Shown: positions 45,570-57,784 of the stretch, piece by piece
Layout of the letters: each line of letters opens with the position of its first letter
How positions within the stretch are numbered: the first letter of the stretch is position 1
DNA from: Capsicum annuum
Taxonomy: Eukaryota; Streptophyta; Magnoliopsida; Solanales; Solanaceae
Assembly (NCBI RefSeq): GCF_002878395.1
Contig: NC_061121.1
Span: 131,098,464-131,162,463, forward strand
Length of the DNA stretch: 64,000 nucleotides
Reading direction: 5' to 3'
The notes under the pieces: generated by a model
The model's database searches: none
Seen by the model: only the letters and a program-made list of their open reading frames with translations
Told to the model about the DNA's origin: nothing
Program-made: the position numbers and the translations under genes

Positions 45570-47978
45570 TGTAAGACCCCACAAAATTCTAAGCTTAACT
45601 CAGTTCGTTAAAGCTTGAAAAGAGGTTCCAGACTTAGAAATTTCAGCTAAGTGTTTATACTAAGAAGTATTTTAGCCATCGTAAGTTGGAGACCTATTTT
45701 CAAGACCTTTATGACTTTAAAGTATCGATATTTAGGTTGATTCATGGTCAGGAATGCTAGTAGGTCACTTCGGGTGATTTTTGGATTTTTAGGACCTCAT
45801 TTGAACTATGTTTGGGTGGCCAAAATAGTGGGTCAACGCAATATCGATGTATTGCGTTGCCCATCGCGTTGACAAATAATTTTCCCTAGCTTTTAGTGCA
45901 ATTCCAGTGAAGTAAACATGTTTTTAGTTGTTAAAATCCTGCATCTAGAGGGGTCTTTGGGTCATTATCTCACCCGTTTTCAGCCCCAAAACATATAATC
46001 AAATGACCCTAGAAGCTAAATTGCTCACTTTCTTTCAAATTCTCTCAAATTTACTCAAGAAAAAACCCTAGGGCTTTTAATTTCAAGAGAAAATTTTCAA
46101 TAACAAACCATTATTCTTCATGAATTCAAGCATCAAGGTATGTGAAATGTTCATACAAGGGTTTCCTTCTACCCTTGGATTTCAAAAAACTCTTTCAAAC
46201 TACAAGTTAATTAATTTCATGAATTCTATGTAGGATTTGAGTGTATTCATTATTATGATGTTAATTGTGTTCTAACCCATGGTTTATTTCAAGTTTTATT
46301 TGAAATTATTTATCATGTGTGTAGTATCGTGTGAATTCATATTAAAAGCCCTTGATTTTCAAATTGGGATTTGAAATTATGATGCCTACATGTTGTTTAA
46401 TATCATGCGCATAGATTATGTTCCCAATGTTCTTGATAAATTTCTCATGTGAACTAAATGTGAAAATCATGACATGCTAGCATATGTGCAAGCTTATATC
46501 TTACAAGTGTTTGATAAAATGCATCTATGAACAAGTTGTGAGCAAGTGAACATTGTTGTACTTTTCAAGTTTATGCTATGCTTTGCTTTCCATGTTATCG
46601 AGTCCTGGGGGTATTCAATACCCAAAAATCTAGCTACTTACCTAGAGTTACAGTATTTACACAACTATCTCAGAGCATCATAAACAGTAGTACTCAGTAA
46701 TCAGTCACCGTATTAGTTCAGTAATCAGTTTAAAACTCAGTAGTATTTCGTCAGTCAGCGGGGACCTAGTCAACTTAGTTCAGTTCAGTTAGATAACACG
46801 ATGAGCAACAATTCAGTCCATCCTAGTACAATTTAAAAATTAGTTTATTCAATTGACAGTAGGATTCAGCATCGAGTAAACCCAATGATAGGGACTCACC
46901 TGCTAGTAGAGAGTGTGATCATTAGAAGCAGTAGGTTGAGACATCAACCTGTCAGTTAAGGGTTGATGAGGTGTTCTACTTGCTAGTTGAGGGTACTACC
47001 ATTCTCATTTAGAGCACCTACCAGATGAGGGTGACTTAGCACTTGTCTTTACCCATGGCACGATACTGACACCCTTCCTGCTGGGGTTATAGTTTGGACC
47101 CCAATCAATTCAAATAGAGGCATGTCGGTTAGATAATTACCTCCCACAATTTTAGTTTTAGTCTCAATATAGAACTCAGTTTCGTTTTACAAAACCAGGA
47201 CTGTCAGATACAGTCACCCACCTCAGCATAGAACTCAGTTTAGTTCTATAGAGTCAGGACTGTCAGAAATAGTCTCTTAGTTAATAGTAATTCAGTTATA
47301 AGTAAACTCAGATATCAGTCATTTAGTTATCAGTTATCAGAACTCAGTACCCAGTGTTAACATGATCTCATTTATAGCATGCATAGATATGTGCATAGTA
47401 TCACATAATTAGTATATATAAAATAGTGTCACGTATACATATGCTCTTAGTTATATTCATGTTACTCAGATAGTTATTGTTCATGCCTATGAACCCATGC
47501 ATTTAGCCTTACCTCACTTAGTATACCAGTACATTCAAAGTACTGACGTATACCTTTATTTTGAGCTTTGATGTCTTATATTATAAGTTCAGACGCAGGG
47601 CTCCTGATCGCACTTAGTAGTCCAGCCCATCAACAACAGACTTAGTGGTGAGTCCTCATAGTTTAAGGACAAAGTTATTTTCTCAGTAAGTTTTCCAGCA
47701 GTTAGAGTTAGTTGGGGGTTTTTCTCATCAACTCCACTTTCAGACAGTTCAGTTAGAGGCTTATCAGACTAGATTATTTCACACAGACATTCTAATTTAA
47801 GTTTTTCATTATTAGTATTTGATGTTCAGATGTGAACCTTATGGAAATATCAGCCTAAATTCCGTATTTAATTATTATTATTTAGATATTACAACAGGTA
47901 CGAATCATGGGTTGTCTTGTGGTTCTTCGGGATTATGAGCACTGTGTGATGTCTGGGGTGTAGACTCGAGGTATTACA
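45570..47978 (+). mobile_element. Nested solo LTR (2.4 kb) inside the LARD-like element
   Basis: The left end TGTAAGACCCCACAAAATTC (45570) and right end CTCGAGGTATTACA (ending 47978) give TGTAA...TTACA termini. The flanks ATGCA (45565-45569) and ATACA (47979-47983) are a 5-bp duplication with one mismatch. Internal blocks (CGAGTCCTGGGGGTATTCAA near 46598, CACCTACCAGATGAGG near 47004, GTTGGGGGTTTTTCTCATCA near 47711) are shared with the solo LTR at 1688. No primer site, tract or coding region adjoins it. Confidence 0.85.
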
Positions 47979-47983
47979 ATACA

Positions 47984-48434
47984 TCAATTTTATATTCCAC
48001 ATACTCAATTATTATTCAGTTCGTAAGTGTCCCTTGCATCATCTAAGTCTTAATATTTTAGCCAAGTCAGTACCATTCGGGGGAAAGAAGTGTTCTAAGG
48101 GGGAGATATTGTAATACCTCGAGTTATCATGTCCTAAACCCCTCAACTTTTCTCCAGGAAAAGTTCTCCAGGAAACTAAATCTAGCCTGAGGTAATGGTT
48201 ATTCATAAGTTGATTCTCTCATTTCTATCTCATCCTTATAACCATTCTCATGTCATTGCATGTATTCAAGATATCAATTCAGTTAATAATATTCAGCTCA
48301 TGTATCATGTTTCAGAATTAGTTATGCAATCATGTTCCAAGTTATGCATGTTCAGTGCATGATCTCAGTCGCAGTACAGTACTCTCAGTCCAACTAGTCT
48401 CATTCGAGGACAAATGTTACCAAGGAGAAGATAT
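47984..48434 (+). other. LARD interior, right part, with two polypurine/LTR-start-like sites
   Basis: TTCTAAGGGGGAGATAT then TGTAATACCTCGAG (48093-48123) looks like the classic gypsy polypurine tract followed by an LTR start, but only about 50 bases of LTR-like text follow. The second site, ACCAAGGAGAAGATA (48419-48434 region), abuts the real 3' LTR. The first may be a relic of an older element end. Confidence 0.5.
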
Positions 48435-51342
48435 TATAATACCCTGCACTATTCTTAGCTCGATACATCTTTTAGTTGCATTCTTGAGGGGCTTAAAGAC
48501 TAAAATTTTTGCTAAGTGTTGGGCACTTAGTCATTTTAAGGTCTCTTGACTACGAGGATTTTTAGATTGGTCTTCCCGATAACGAGATATTGGTTTTTGA
48601 TTTAATTTATGTTCAAGGATGTAAAGAGCATGTATTGGGGAAATTTTGGATTTTTTGGACAAGGATTGGGTCATGTTTGGATCACGATTCAAGCAGCTCA
48701 TCGCGATAGCGCCACATCACAGTGCTAATGGCAATGGAACCCTTGTCGCATCACGGTGGGGGATGTTCTGTCCAGTTCTTGATTTATAATTTGAATGCAT
48801 ATGTCATAATCTTAATCGTAGTATGTTAAATACTTATGAGGTGAAAAATATTTATGGAAATCACTTAGAACAAAGTTGATCTAAGAGCCTTTGATTCATC
48901 TAAAGTTTGGTATTCGATTCAAAGAGGGTCCACTTTGAAATGTATAAATTTTGATTAACGTGGAAATGTTCATCTCAAGACCAATCAAATTGTATATAAT
49001 TAAATTAGCTTTCCAATGATATCAATTTCGCTTTAGTCAGATATCTGAGCAAAAAGTTATGATCAGTTTCATCAGAACTAGTAAGCCACCGTGATAAGAC
49101 TGCATACAAATTTTTTTTTAAATGATCAAGGGGCGATTGGGTCTTTTCTCACTTCAAGACAATACTTCATAACATGATTTAGGCACCAGTTAGAACATTA
49201 TATGCCTAGCTTCTCCAAATTTGCTCTCGAGAAAATCCCTACTCATCCCTAGATGATCAATTTATTTAGTTTCTATCCAAGAAAACTAAGAACTCAAGTT
49301 CCCAAATCCATGAACCTTCAAGAAATCATCAAGAATTGTGATTCTCTTTCAATATTAAGGGTTTAAGGTATGTGGGAGTTCATCCATAGGCCCCCTTTCA
49401 CCCATGAAGCCCAAAATGCTTTTCATTAATTAAAAAAATGAACTTTCCCTTTTGTTTATGAAGTATCATGTGTTCAAGATTAATTTAAATTATTATTTCC
49501 TTAGTAATTTGACTAAATTCATGTCCAAGGATGTTTTCACTGAAAGTTAGGTTATCCCATGCTTTATATTTCGATTCCCATGATGTATCCAATTGAATTT
49601 CAAGTCATAATATTGAAATATGAACTTTACCATGTCTACAAGTGCTTTGAAGTGAATTAATCTATTCATGCTTTGATTTGCAAGTTTTCATGTCCTATTC
49701 CATTAAATTTATGTTAAATCTCCAACTTATGATTTTAGTTATGCACTCATGTTTCTTTAACATGTATATCATATTCCCATCTTCATTTCATGACTTTTAT
49801 GTGTTTGACGAAATGTCTAAATGTTGAGTTTTGAGTAATGATTCCCTACTACAGCTTTTAAAGCTTGATATGTCATCATTGTTATTACTATTCAGTGTTG
49901 GTGTGTTACAAACATCCGATACCTAGTTGTTTACATAATTTTAATATGTTTAGAATGGGTTCAGATATACAATGAGTGTTGTCTTTCAGTTAGTTATCAT
50001 TATCAAGTATTTTCCAAATTAAGCTTAGTTTAATTCAATAATCAGTGTCATTCAGTTGGGAGTAGGATTTAGCAGGGAGCAACTAGGGATGGGGGCTCAC
50101 CAGCCAGTAGAGGGTGTGACCTTTAGTAGTATTCCCTTAGTTTCATGACTACGTAGCAAGTGTAAGTTAGAGATATCAACTTGCTAGTTAAGGGTTGATA
50201 AAGTGTTTACCTTCCTGTTGAGGGTAACACATAACTCATTAGAGCACCTACTAGATGAGAGTGACTCATTAGTCCCTTGGGACATTAATTTAGTAGATCC
50301 ACATAGCCCGTGTTAGTACTCATGGCATGGTACTGACACCCTTTTAAATGGGGTTACAAGTTGGACCCCGATTAGCTAAGATTGGGACATATCGGCTATA
50401 TGATACCCCCATAGTCTCAGTTTAGTATTCAGTACACAATTTAGTTCAGGTTTTCTTGACCATAGAATACAGACTTCTAGTTATTCAGTTATCAGATTTT
50501 AGTATTTCAATTACAGATTATTTCAGAAATATGTATATGATTGGTCTTGCATTCTCAGATATCACATTTTTCATGCACTAAAGCTCAGTATATTTGTCTT
50601 TTCAGATCCTTGAGTTATGTAAATTTCCACCCTATAGTTTCAGACCCAATATTCATACAGTGTCCATATTTTACTGTCTTCCAGCTTCAGTTCTACTTAT
50701 ATTATAAAATTAAATTTTTAAGAAACTAAGTGTAGTGAGTCACCAGCTTATTAGATTATGTTTTTACTAATGTTTTAAGATATTTCATCTTTCAGTCTAT
50801 TTCGGTGTCTTGGTGAGTCTACTTACACTTAGCTTGAATGCTTTATGATTTCATATAAAATCTGTTTACTTATTGCATTGACCCCCGCTTACTTAGTGAA
50901 TTCCAGAAATACTGATCCTCATATATGTTGCAGTTGTAATCCACACATCATGACCAGGCAGTTGCAGTTTTCAGTCAGCAGGTGATGAGTTCTCCTATTT
51001 CAAGGATTTCAGTCAGATGTTGTTCATGTATTTTACTTTATTACTCATATGTATTGATTAGTGATAGTCGGAGGCATGTCCCTGTTTTCTATAGTCAGTA
51101 TAGTAAAGGCTTCATAGGTGTAAGTTAGAGTCGGTCATATAATTTCAATTCTCTCTTCAGTTTTTATCAGTATTATAGTACTTCCTAGATTTTTTCATGA
51201 TTATATTTTCGTACAACAATAGTAGTTATTTAATATATTCTAAATTAGTTGCTTAAAAGTATGCCAGTTTGTGGGTTAGCTTGGGATCATTTGTGGTTCT
51301 AAGCACTGTGTTACAACTAGGATATAGTCTCGGGTCGTAACT
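48435..51342 (+). repeat. 3' LTR of the LARD-like element
   Basis: It pairs with 40198-43159. The start TATAATACCCTGCACTATTC is a decayed TGTAATACCC. The patch CATCGCGATAGCGCCACATC (48699-48718) has lost some of the CG dinucleotides kept in the 5' LTR, as expected of methylation-driven decay. Confidence 0.9.
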
Positions 51343-51667
51343 GAGAGGGATATGGGTGTTTAGAGAAGATGACTCGATGGGAGGGGATAGGGTACTTAGA
51401 GAATACGATTCACGGTGGTGGGGTGATTTTTTATTTAATTTAATTATATCAAAATCATTCGGATAAAAATGATAGATGCCATATTATTATTGGTTATTTT
51501 ACACGTTATATTGGTCACTTTACACATTATATCATGCAATACACACTTATCATATATTTTTGTAGATTGTGTAAAAAGTGTCAATATGACACACCCATAT
51601 AAAAGTTGAGGTGCCTAAAGTGAACAACGTTGCCTAAAGTGAACAGCGTCTACTTGAGCTACCAAAA
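51343..51667. mobile_element. Long-TIR element of unit II, right half (terminus damaged)
   Basis: It continues the element broken at 40197. The right TIR is present (GAGGTGCCTAAAGTGAACAA) but contains a 19-base internal duplication (TGCCTAAAGTGAACARCGT twice, 51613-51650). Its last ~60 bases are deleted compared with 34050-34110. Confidence 0.75.
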
Positions 51668-52240
51668 TAAAATATGGCTCTTGCCATTGTTTAAATTAAA
51701 AAATTGAATCATACCACATAAATTGAAATGAAATAAGTAAAAAAAATTGGCACATTTATAAAATCAGAAAAGTGGCACAAAACATTTGAAAGCTGCAAAG
51801 TCATTTAAAAGAAGCACTGGTAATGTAAAAAGTTTTAATAGTGCACATTGGATGGGCTCATCCCATTTCTCATTGTCTTTATTCCCCAAAATTCTTATAC
51901 TTTACCCATCTATTGTTATTTGATCGTCATTGAATTCACACATACCTTAAGAAAACATAAATAATAAAGATAATTTATCATATTTTTTCATTTAAAAAAG
52001 AATGACCTACATTTCTTTTTAGTTCATTTAAAAAACAATGACCCCTTTCCCTTTTTAGCAACTTTTTAATTTTAACCTTCCACGTGGCATGTTTAAGACA
52101 CAAGATTGAAGGATATTTTGGTACATTTGATATATCTTTAATTTAACACCATAATATTCAAAAGTCTTTCTTACTTTCTTAATCTTCGTGCCAAGTCAAA
52201 CTAGGTCATTCTTTTTAAAACTGAGGGAGTATTATTTTTT
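51668..52240. repeat. Unit II spacer with Stowaway-like MITE (51981-52229)
   Basis: It matches 34111-34645 and 10224-10800. The MITE ends in GAGGGAG followed by TA. The bases TTATTTTTT just after it (52232-52240) are the left target duplication of the Mutator-like element. Confidence 0.65.
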
Positions 52241-52375
52241 GAGAAAATAGCATGTTACCCCCCCAAACTAAGGTCAAAAACTGAGACACACCTTAACTTC
52301 AGGTGGGGTCCTATTACCCCTCTGAACTAAATAAAAGTGTATTATTTACACCCTTGACTGCCTACGTGGCACATT
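52241..52375 (+). repeat. Left terminal inverted repeat of the MULE
   Basis: About 130 bases complementary to 57785-57913, with a C-rich start and the shared GACTGCCTACGTGG inner end. The two arms differ by point changes and small indels. Confidence 0.9.
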
Positions 52376-52819
52376 CGTGGCACAATGCATGTATGAAAAT
52401 GCTGATGGCACGTGAAAACATTTTTTAGGTCTCCTTATTCAATAAGCACTCGCTACTTGTCCAAAATGAATTAAAAAAAACTTTATTGAAACCCTTCTTT
52501 CTCCATTGTTCATCCTCCATTTAAGAAAAAGAGAGTAGACGCTCAACGTCTCTTTCTTCTTCAATAAATTCTTCTTTCAAATTTCATTATTCTTCAAATT
52601 TCTCTTTGATTTGGAAAGACAAAGGTAATTTTTGTGTAAATTTCTTATGTTTAATCCATTTAATGTCATTATTAAAGTTTTGATTTTCAGTTTGTTAATG
52701 TTAATCCAATTTCTCCATTTATGATTAATCCAAAATTTGAAGTTTTTCAGCACCATTAATGAGTTTTTCATCTTCATTAATGAATTTTTCATGTTTTCTT
52801 TTTCTAAAATTTTATGATT

Positions 52820-53560
52820 AGAAATGAGGAAATATGAGTTGAATAAGTTGTGTATGGATGAGATTGATCCAATGATCAATGCTGAAGTGCAATGTAAATA
52901 TGGCATTTTATTGGAAATGAAGACGTCTTGTTTATATCGCAATTCCAGTCGAAGATTTTAGGAGTGTCCTCATTATGAGGTTTGTGTTTATTCTTGGTTA
53001 ATTTGTTAATGTTGATGTTGATTTAAAGATTTATTTTTATATTCTTAATTTTCAGGCTACGAATTGCAATTATTTTAGATGGAGAGATTTGGAATGAGTT
53101 GATGAAAGATCGAAATTTATTCTTCCGAGATTGGTGAACAAGATTAATAAGCTAGAAAAGAATTATGAGATTGTTAAGATGCAATTGAATAAGCTTGAAA
53201 GCTTGAAGACTCAACGTCATAATCCCATCAAAATGAATTTAAACGATTTGGATTCAAAATAGGAAAATGACTTTGAAAATATGCAGACTAAATTTCAAAG
53301 TCTCAACATCAAGACAAGTCGTTCAAAAATGAAGAATGAAGTAGATGATAATGTGATGGGTAATTTGAAACGGAATGGCAAGTGCGATTTGAAAGACAAG
53401 AGAATGAAGATGGAAAAAAAGAAGAAAAGAGCATGTAGCTTTACTTGAAAATTCCTTTGTTGTATGATTATGTGTGTAGGTGTTGTTGTTGTTAGTTTTG
53501 TTATGCAATTTGGCAACATGAAGAACAGTCTAATTAAGTTGCCATAGTATGTAGGTGGGA
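52820..53560 (+). pseudogene. GRF zinc-finger gene relic carried by the MULE
   Basis: The plus strand encodes MRKYELNKLCMDEIDPMINA (from 52825). A GRF-type zinc-finger pattern follows, split by an intron-like gap at about 52981-53057: CKYGILLEMKTSCLYRNSSR, RRF, a stop, ECPHYE, then ATNCNYFRWRDLE. After it come a coiled coil (LVNKINKLEKNYEIVKMQLN, about 53130-53190), a Lys-rich stretch and a hydrophobic segment (CCMIMCVGVVVVSFVMQFG, about 53458-53515) that could span a membrane. This layout of one GRF finger, coiled coil and C-terminal membrane segment is that of the plant At4g04775-like family, common near MULEs. Three in-frame stops (about 52960, 53097, 53447) show it is broken. It is either captured or an accessory gene of this MULE family. 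Confidence 0.65.
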
Positions 53561-53971
53561 CTCATTTTGTGTAGGAATGGAATTGCAATTTGTTATGCTA
53601 AGAAACCGAAGTATGTAATAGATCATTATTTTGTGGTAATCTGACTTTAATTTGATCTTATTTTGGTATTGTTATACTTTTTTGTTTATGATAAAGTGGA
53701 TAGTGTATTATTGTATAAATAACCAAAAAGAACCAACAAAACAGAACTTGTAATTTTGAAGAAAAGCAAAATTAACTTTGCATTCAAGCAAGAGACAGAA
53801 TATTTGTACATTTACATAAGACATTCACGAGTGACGCCAAAATATTGTCTTTGTGGAATAATAACAGCTTAAAAGATGCAAAACATTATCTTTGTGGGAC
53901 CAAAATAGTAGCTTCATTGTTTCATACAAGAAAAGAAGCTAAGTGATACCAAATTAGTAATCAACAGACGA

Positions 53972-56582
53972 CTATAGTTTCCAGGGGTCTCTGAGTTGTG
54001 ACGAGGATGAGGTATGCATAGTTGCATTTTTTGAATACCTTGATTGATCTCTTATTTGTTGGAGCCTTCTTGTTGTGATTGCTTGCTTACCTTTTCTCTT
54101 CAGTCCACTTGAAGGTTTGAAGCCAATGTCTCTAGATACAACTGCTAATTTTATTACTTGCTTAGGTCCAGTGGACACTATTCTCCTACTTGGCAGCCCA
54201 GGATACAAAAAAAATAGTTGTTTAAGTTCAAGACATTATAAGAAAAGAACACAAGAACTGTGAATGTTTTCACTTACATTAATGGTTGTGAAGAAATTTT
54301 CAACTTGAAACACAACCATTCCAGTCATTCTTGGTCTTTTATATTTACTTGTGTTTCCATCCACTTTTCCCCTTCCTCTAGCAGTAACAACTGTCTCTGT
54401 TGGTGCAAAATTTGAAGCATCATGTGTTGTACTACCTTGAGAATAGGTAAACCAACTTTCAAGTGGTTAACCACTTCCTCTACCCTTTTCTCCGCCACTT
54501 CTAGTTCTTGATGACACTCCAGCATTGTGTGGAGGGATTTTTGGTGTTGTAGATGGTTTAGCATGTGTTGCTCTTCCTCTATAGTTTGGTGTGTTGCAAA
54601 ATCAGTACCAATAGATGGAACTGATTTGGCATGTGTTTCTCTTCCTCTATAGTTTGGTGGTGTTGCAAAATCAGCACCAACAGATGGAACATGTTCAGCA
54701 TTTGTTGACCTTTCTTTAGAGTTTCATGGTGTTGCAAAATCAGTACCAATGGATAGAACTGGTGCTTTTCTAGGTCTCCCTCTCCTTCTCTTTGTAGCAG
54801 GTTCTTCACCAGTATTTGTTTGTTTCTAACTAATAAAGGATAAGGATATGTATTAGATGGTTATCTTTTTTTTTAGAAAGGTAACATAAATGTATTAGAT
54901 AGTTATAAATATAGTAAAGTAAAAAATAATAGATAAATTAGCTTTGGTCTACCCCTTCCTCTTTTTGACAATGATTATTCTTTAAGAAACAACCATCAAC
55001 ACCTATGAATTTCTACATGACCTGAATGCCATATTTATTTCTTCAAAGAAGATGTACAATGCCTCAAACAGTGGCCTATCAAGCTCATTAGCTTCATTAA
55101 GTTTAACCACACAAGTGCTCCCTGGATTGGACTTAAACAATTCATCCTTGTAGTCAAGAATTCTGCCATACTCTAGAATGTGATCACCCATAGTCTCATT
55201 CAAAATTCTGGCTCTTGCTCTACTAGTTGTTGTCTTGCCTTCATACAACTTAAACTTCTTCCTAATTAACTGTTGCAATTTGAAAATTTTGATGTTAGGT
55301 TGCTCAATTACATCCTCTCTCGTAGCCTTAGCCAAGAATCTTGTGTTGCACAAGTAATTTTTGGTGGCCCTATCACAATTATGTACCGGAATATAAGTCT
55401 TAGTAAAAGAGTTATTGGAGTTTGGATCAAGACTTACATACAATAACCACCTGAAGTTTTCCTTGCTGCATCTCACCCTAACTATGTTTGGCTTATTTAT
55501 ATACTTTTCAATTTGAACCTTTTTCTGAATTGCATACTTAGTCACTGCCTCTCTAAACTCTTTCACACTTGCAAAAGACATACCCAGCTGCCACACAACG
55601 AGATCACTATCAAGGTCTTGCTTTACACTACCAGTCACAACTTTTTTTCTTTTTCTACTTCTAGACAGTTTTAATCTCATGTTATCTCTTTCTTCAAGAC
55701 AACCAGAATCTGTATCAGTTTCATAGCTGCCAGGGCCACAACTACCATAATATGGTTCATCACCCACTAACCTTCCTTCTAAATTATTTCTCACTGGGGA
55801 AGTCTCATCAAATACCAGATCTGGTCCAGCTTAACCATAAAGGACTTCATGATTGTCTGTAGGAATTCTCTCCCTTGTTTTCTTCCTTAAGAAATCCCTT
55901 TGTTCAGGCCTCAGTTGTTTTACCTCTCATGGACATCACTTTCATAGTCATTATCTCTAAGAAAATTTGTTGCTTTTTAATTTTTAGATTCTGTACTATC
56001 ATCACTAGATTCATCAAATACTTTTACAGAATAGTCACTATCATTAGACTCTGATGAATCAATGTGAAGATTTACTAAATATGAAGGATCAACAGTATTT
56101 AGAGAAATTGGATTTGATGTGGAAGTAATGTTTGAGGAAATATTTAAAGATGCACCAACAATATTTTTTAAATAAGGATCACCAACTTCCTTAGCCCCTA
56201 TTTTTATACCAACACTATTTTCAGTGGTCCACACATCTTTATAAAAAACATCACAAGATTCCTCCCCAGCCATGTGCACATATACATCCAAAACAACACC
56301 ATTTTGCAAAGTCTTGCATATTGTTAATAGAATTGCATCATTGTCTATGTCACCTAAAATGCAACTATTTTGTGGCCTTATACTAAATTTGAAATTAGGG
56401 CTATACCCAAGTTCTCTAATATAATCTTTCATCTCAAAATAAGAAACATTATCCATATCAACATTAAAATATTCATTCATTAAACAAACCACATAACTTG
56501 CATCTTCATCATCATACAATAAGGTCCCACCACGATAGAATCTTAAAGTTATATATGTAGACCCACTCATATCTATATGCAA
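53972..56582 (-). pseudogene. MuDR-type transposase gene, catalytic core deleted
   Basis: Minus strand, read from 56582. Piece 1 (56582-55977, 201 codons) has a PB1-like N-terminal domain (STYITLRFYRGGTLLYDDED) and an acidic tail. A stop-containing linker (NFLRDNDYESDVHE...) joins it to piece 2 (55794-55003, 263 codons). Piece 2 has the MuDR DNA-binding domain: VVWQLGMSFASVKEFREAVT, YAIQKKVQIEKYI, RVRCSKENFRWLLYVS, HNCDRATKNYL. The usual pre-catalytic helices follow (KATREDVIEQPNIKIFKLQQ; TMGDHILEYGRILDYKDEL). At about 54980-55010 a frameshift leads to IGVDGCFLKE, the first catalytic Asp. Then the DDE core and SWIM finger are missing, and the text jumps to RGRGRPK and RRRGRPRK (AT-hook-like). 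The C-terminal tail is in 54833-54325 and 54208-53972 (IVSTGPKQVIKLAVVSRDIG). It may still encode a DNA-binding protein without catalysis. Confidence 0.85.
54579..54790 (-). repeat. Three ~70-bp tandem repeats in the MULE transposase tail
   Basis: On the plus strand GGTGTTGCAAAATCAGTACC or its variant recurs at about 54590, 54660 and 54729, each followed by AA.AGATGGAACTG-like text. Read on the minus strand the repeat encodes a segment of the form PSIGTDFATP. Unit lengths are 69-71 bases and not all are multiples of three, so the frame slips between copies. Confidence 0.75.
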
Positions 56583-57784
56583 AGAATAGTATTATTAAAA
56601 TCAGGACAGTTCATTGTTAATATTATTAGAACCAAAACAGTACAAACAAGTAAATTATTAATGTTCATTTTCATTCATTCAACAAAAAAAATTGACAAGT
56701 TCTACAAAAAGTGATACTTTTTTGGTTGTATAAAACTTAGAGAAGTTTTAAACTCTTCATCTATGTGTTTGTCTAATAAAGTGACAAAGACACACCATCT
56801 AACAACTATGTCATATTCTGTCCATATTCTTATACTTTTCCCTTTCTCTTATGGACAATTTAAAAAGAAAAAAAACAACCACAAAAGGTCCATCTTTTAC
56901 CACTATAAATGTACATTCTATGTTACTTTACAAAGAGCACAAAAGGTCATTTTAACACAAAAGGTCCAACTTTATGACTATATATAGGATGCATCAAGAA
57001 ATAACATCAGTAGTGCATAAATCCACATTGTAGCAGACCAACAATCACAAAAAGTAGATACTAAAAAACTATCTAGGTCATGCATGTACAAAATTCAACA
57101 TATCTAGGTCATGCAAGTACCAAAATCAAACCAGCAATCAACACTGGTAACAAAAACTAACAAAAACTCGACCTCAATTCCACATAGTGGCAAAATCAGA
57201 CACAAAAAACAAATCTATAAAAACTCAACCATAAATTGATATTGTAAGACAAACCCTAACTAGATATGCTTCATAACAAAATCAAAACACAAATATTACC
57301 ACAATCAGAACACATATTAACAAAAGAGCATCACACGTTACATTTTTCGTCAAGTCCAAAGTCAAAATTTAAGCCTAACAAAATATACCACAATCTAACT
57401 AAAATACGAACTCAAAACAGATTAGAAGTCACAAATAACTAACCTTTATGTTTAGATATTGAAGATTAAGGATGACATTTTCTTCTGAAATCGCAGCTGA
57501 TCCAAACGTAAAAAGTTATTTAGGCTGAACTTGGGTGAAAATTACCACCGTCAATCAACTAACATTTGGCCAAAAGATAACTTAGAATCAGCATTTGTTG
57601 AAGTTTTCGAATTTGGAAAGTGAAAATCTTCTTCAAAATGTTAAAAGTTTTGGTAAAGTAATGTTTATGTTCGCTTATCGTTTAAGGAAATGGGAAAGTA
57701 AAGAGTCCAACTTAGTGGACTATGGGTCCCACCAAAAGAATTACGCGTGTATTACACGCCCAAGCTTTTGGCTGAAAATATCTG
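56583..57784. other. MULE right arm, non-coding
   Basis: AT-rich DNA between the transposase start and the right TIR, presumably the transposase promoter and leader. Short plus frames (56763-56987, 57595-57792) have no recognisable content. The direct repeat ATCTAGGTCATGCA occurs twice (57071-57084 and 57102-57115). Confidence 0.4.

Larger units (their letters stand above)
40198..51342 (+). mobile_element. LARD-like LTR retrotransposon (11.1 kb) inserted in the long-TIR element
   Basis: The 5' LTR 40198-43159 (2962 bp) and 3' LTR 48435-51342 (2908 bp) are long, similar and Tekay/Del-like. The LTR start is TGTAACA (TATAATA in the 3' copy) and the end is TGACA (decayed to TAACT at 51338-51342). 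A primer site TAGTATCAGAGC (43164-43175) lies four bases inside. The bases after it (AAGTGTCCTAGG, GTGTCTAGTAGAGTCTTG) match the leader of Tekay elements. The 5.3 kb interior has no gag or pol motif. It includes a 2.4 kb solo LTR (45570-47978) and two polypurine/LTR-start-like sites (about 48100 and 48425). The flanks GTGGG and GAGAG differ at two of five bases. A non-coding interior and large LTRs fit the LARD type, though extreme decay of a Tekay copy is possible. Confidence 0.85.

Noticed and set aside
52577..52942. 121-codon minus frame in the MULE left arm
   Set aside because: It is antisense to the GRF-finger relic and low-complexity Lys/Asn/Ile-rich. The plus strand has the recognisable zinc-finger pattern.
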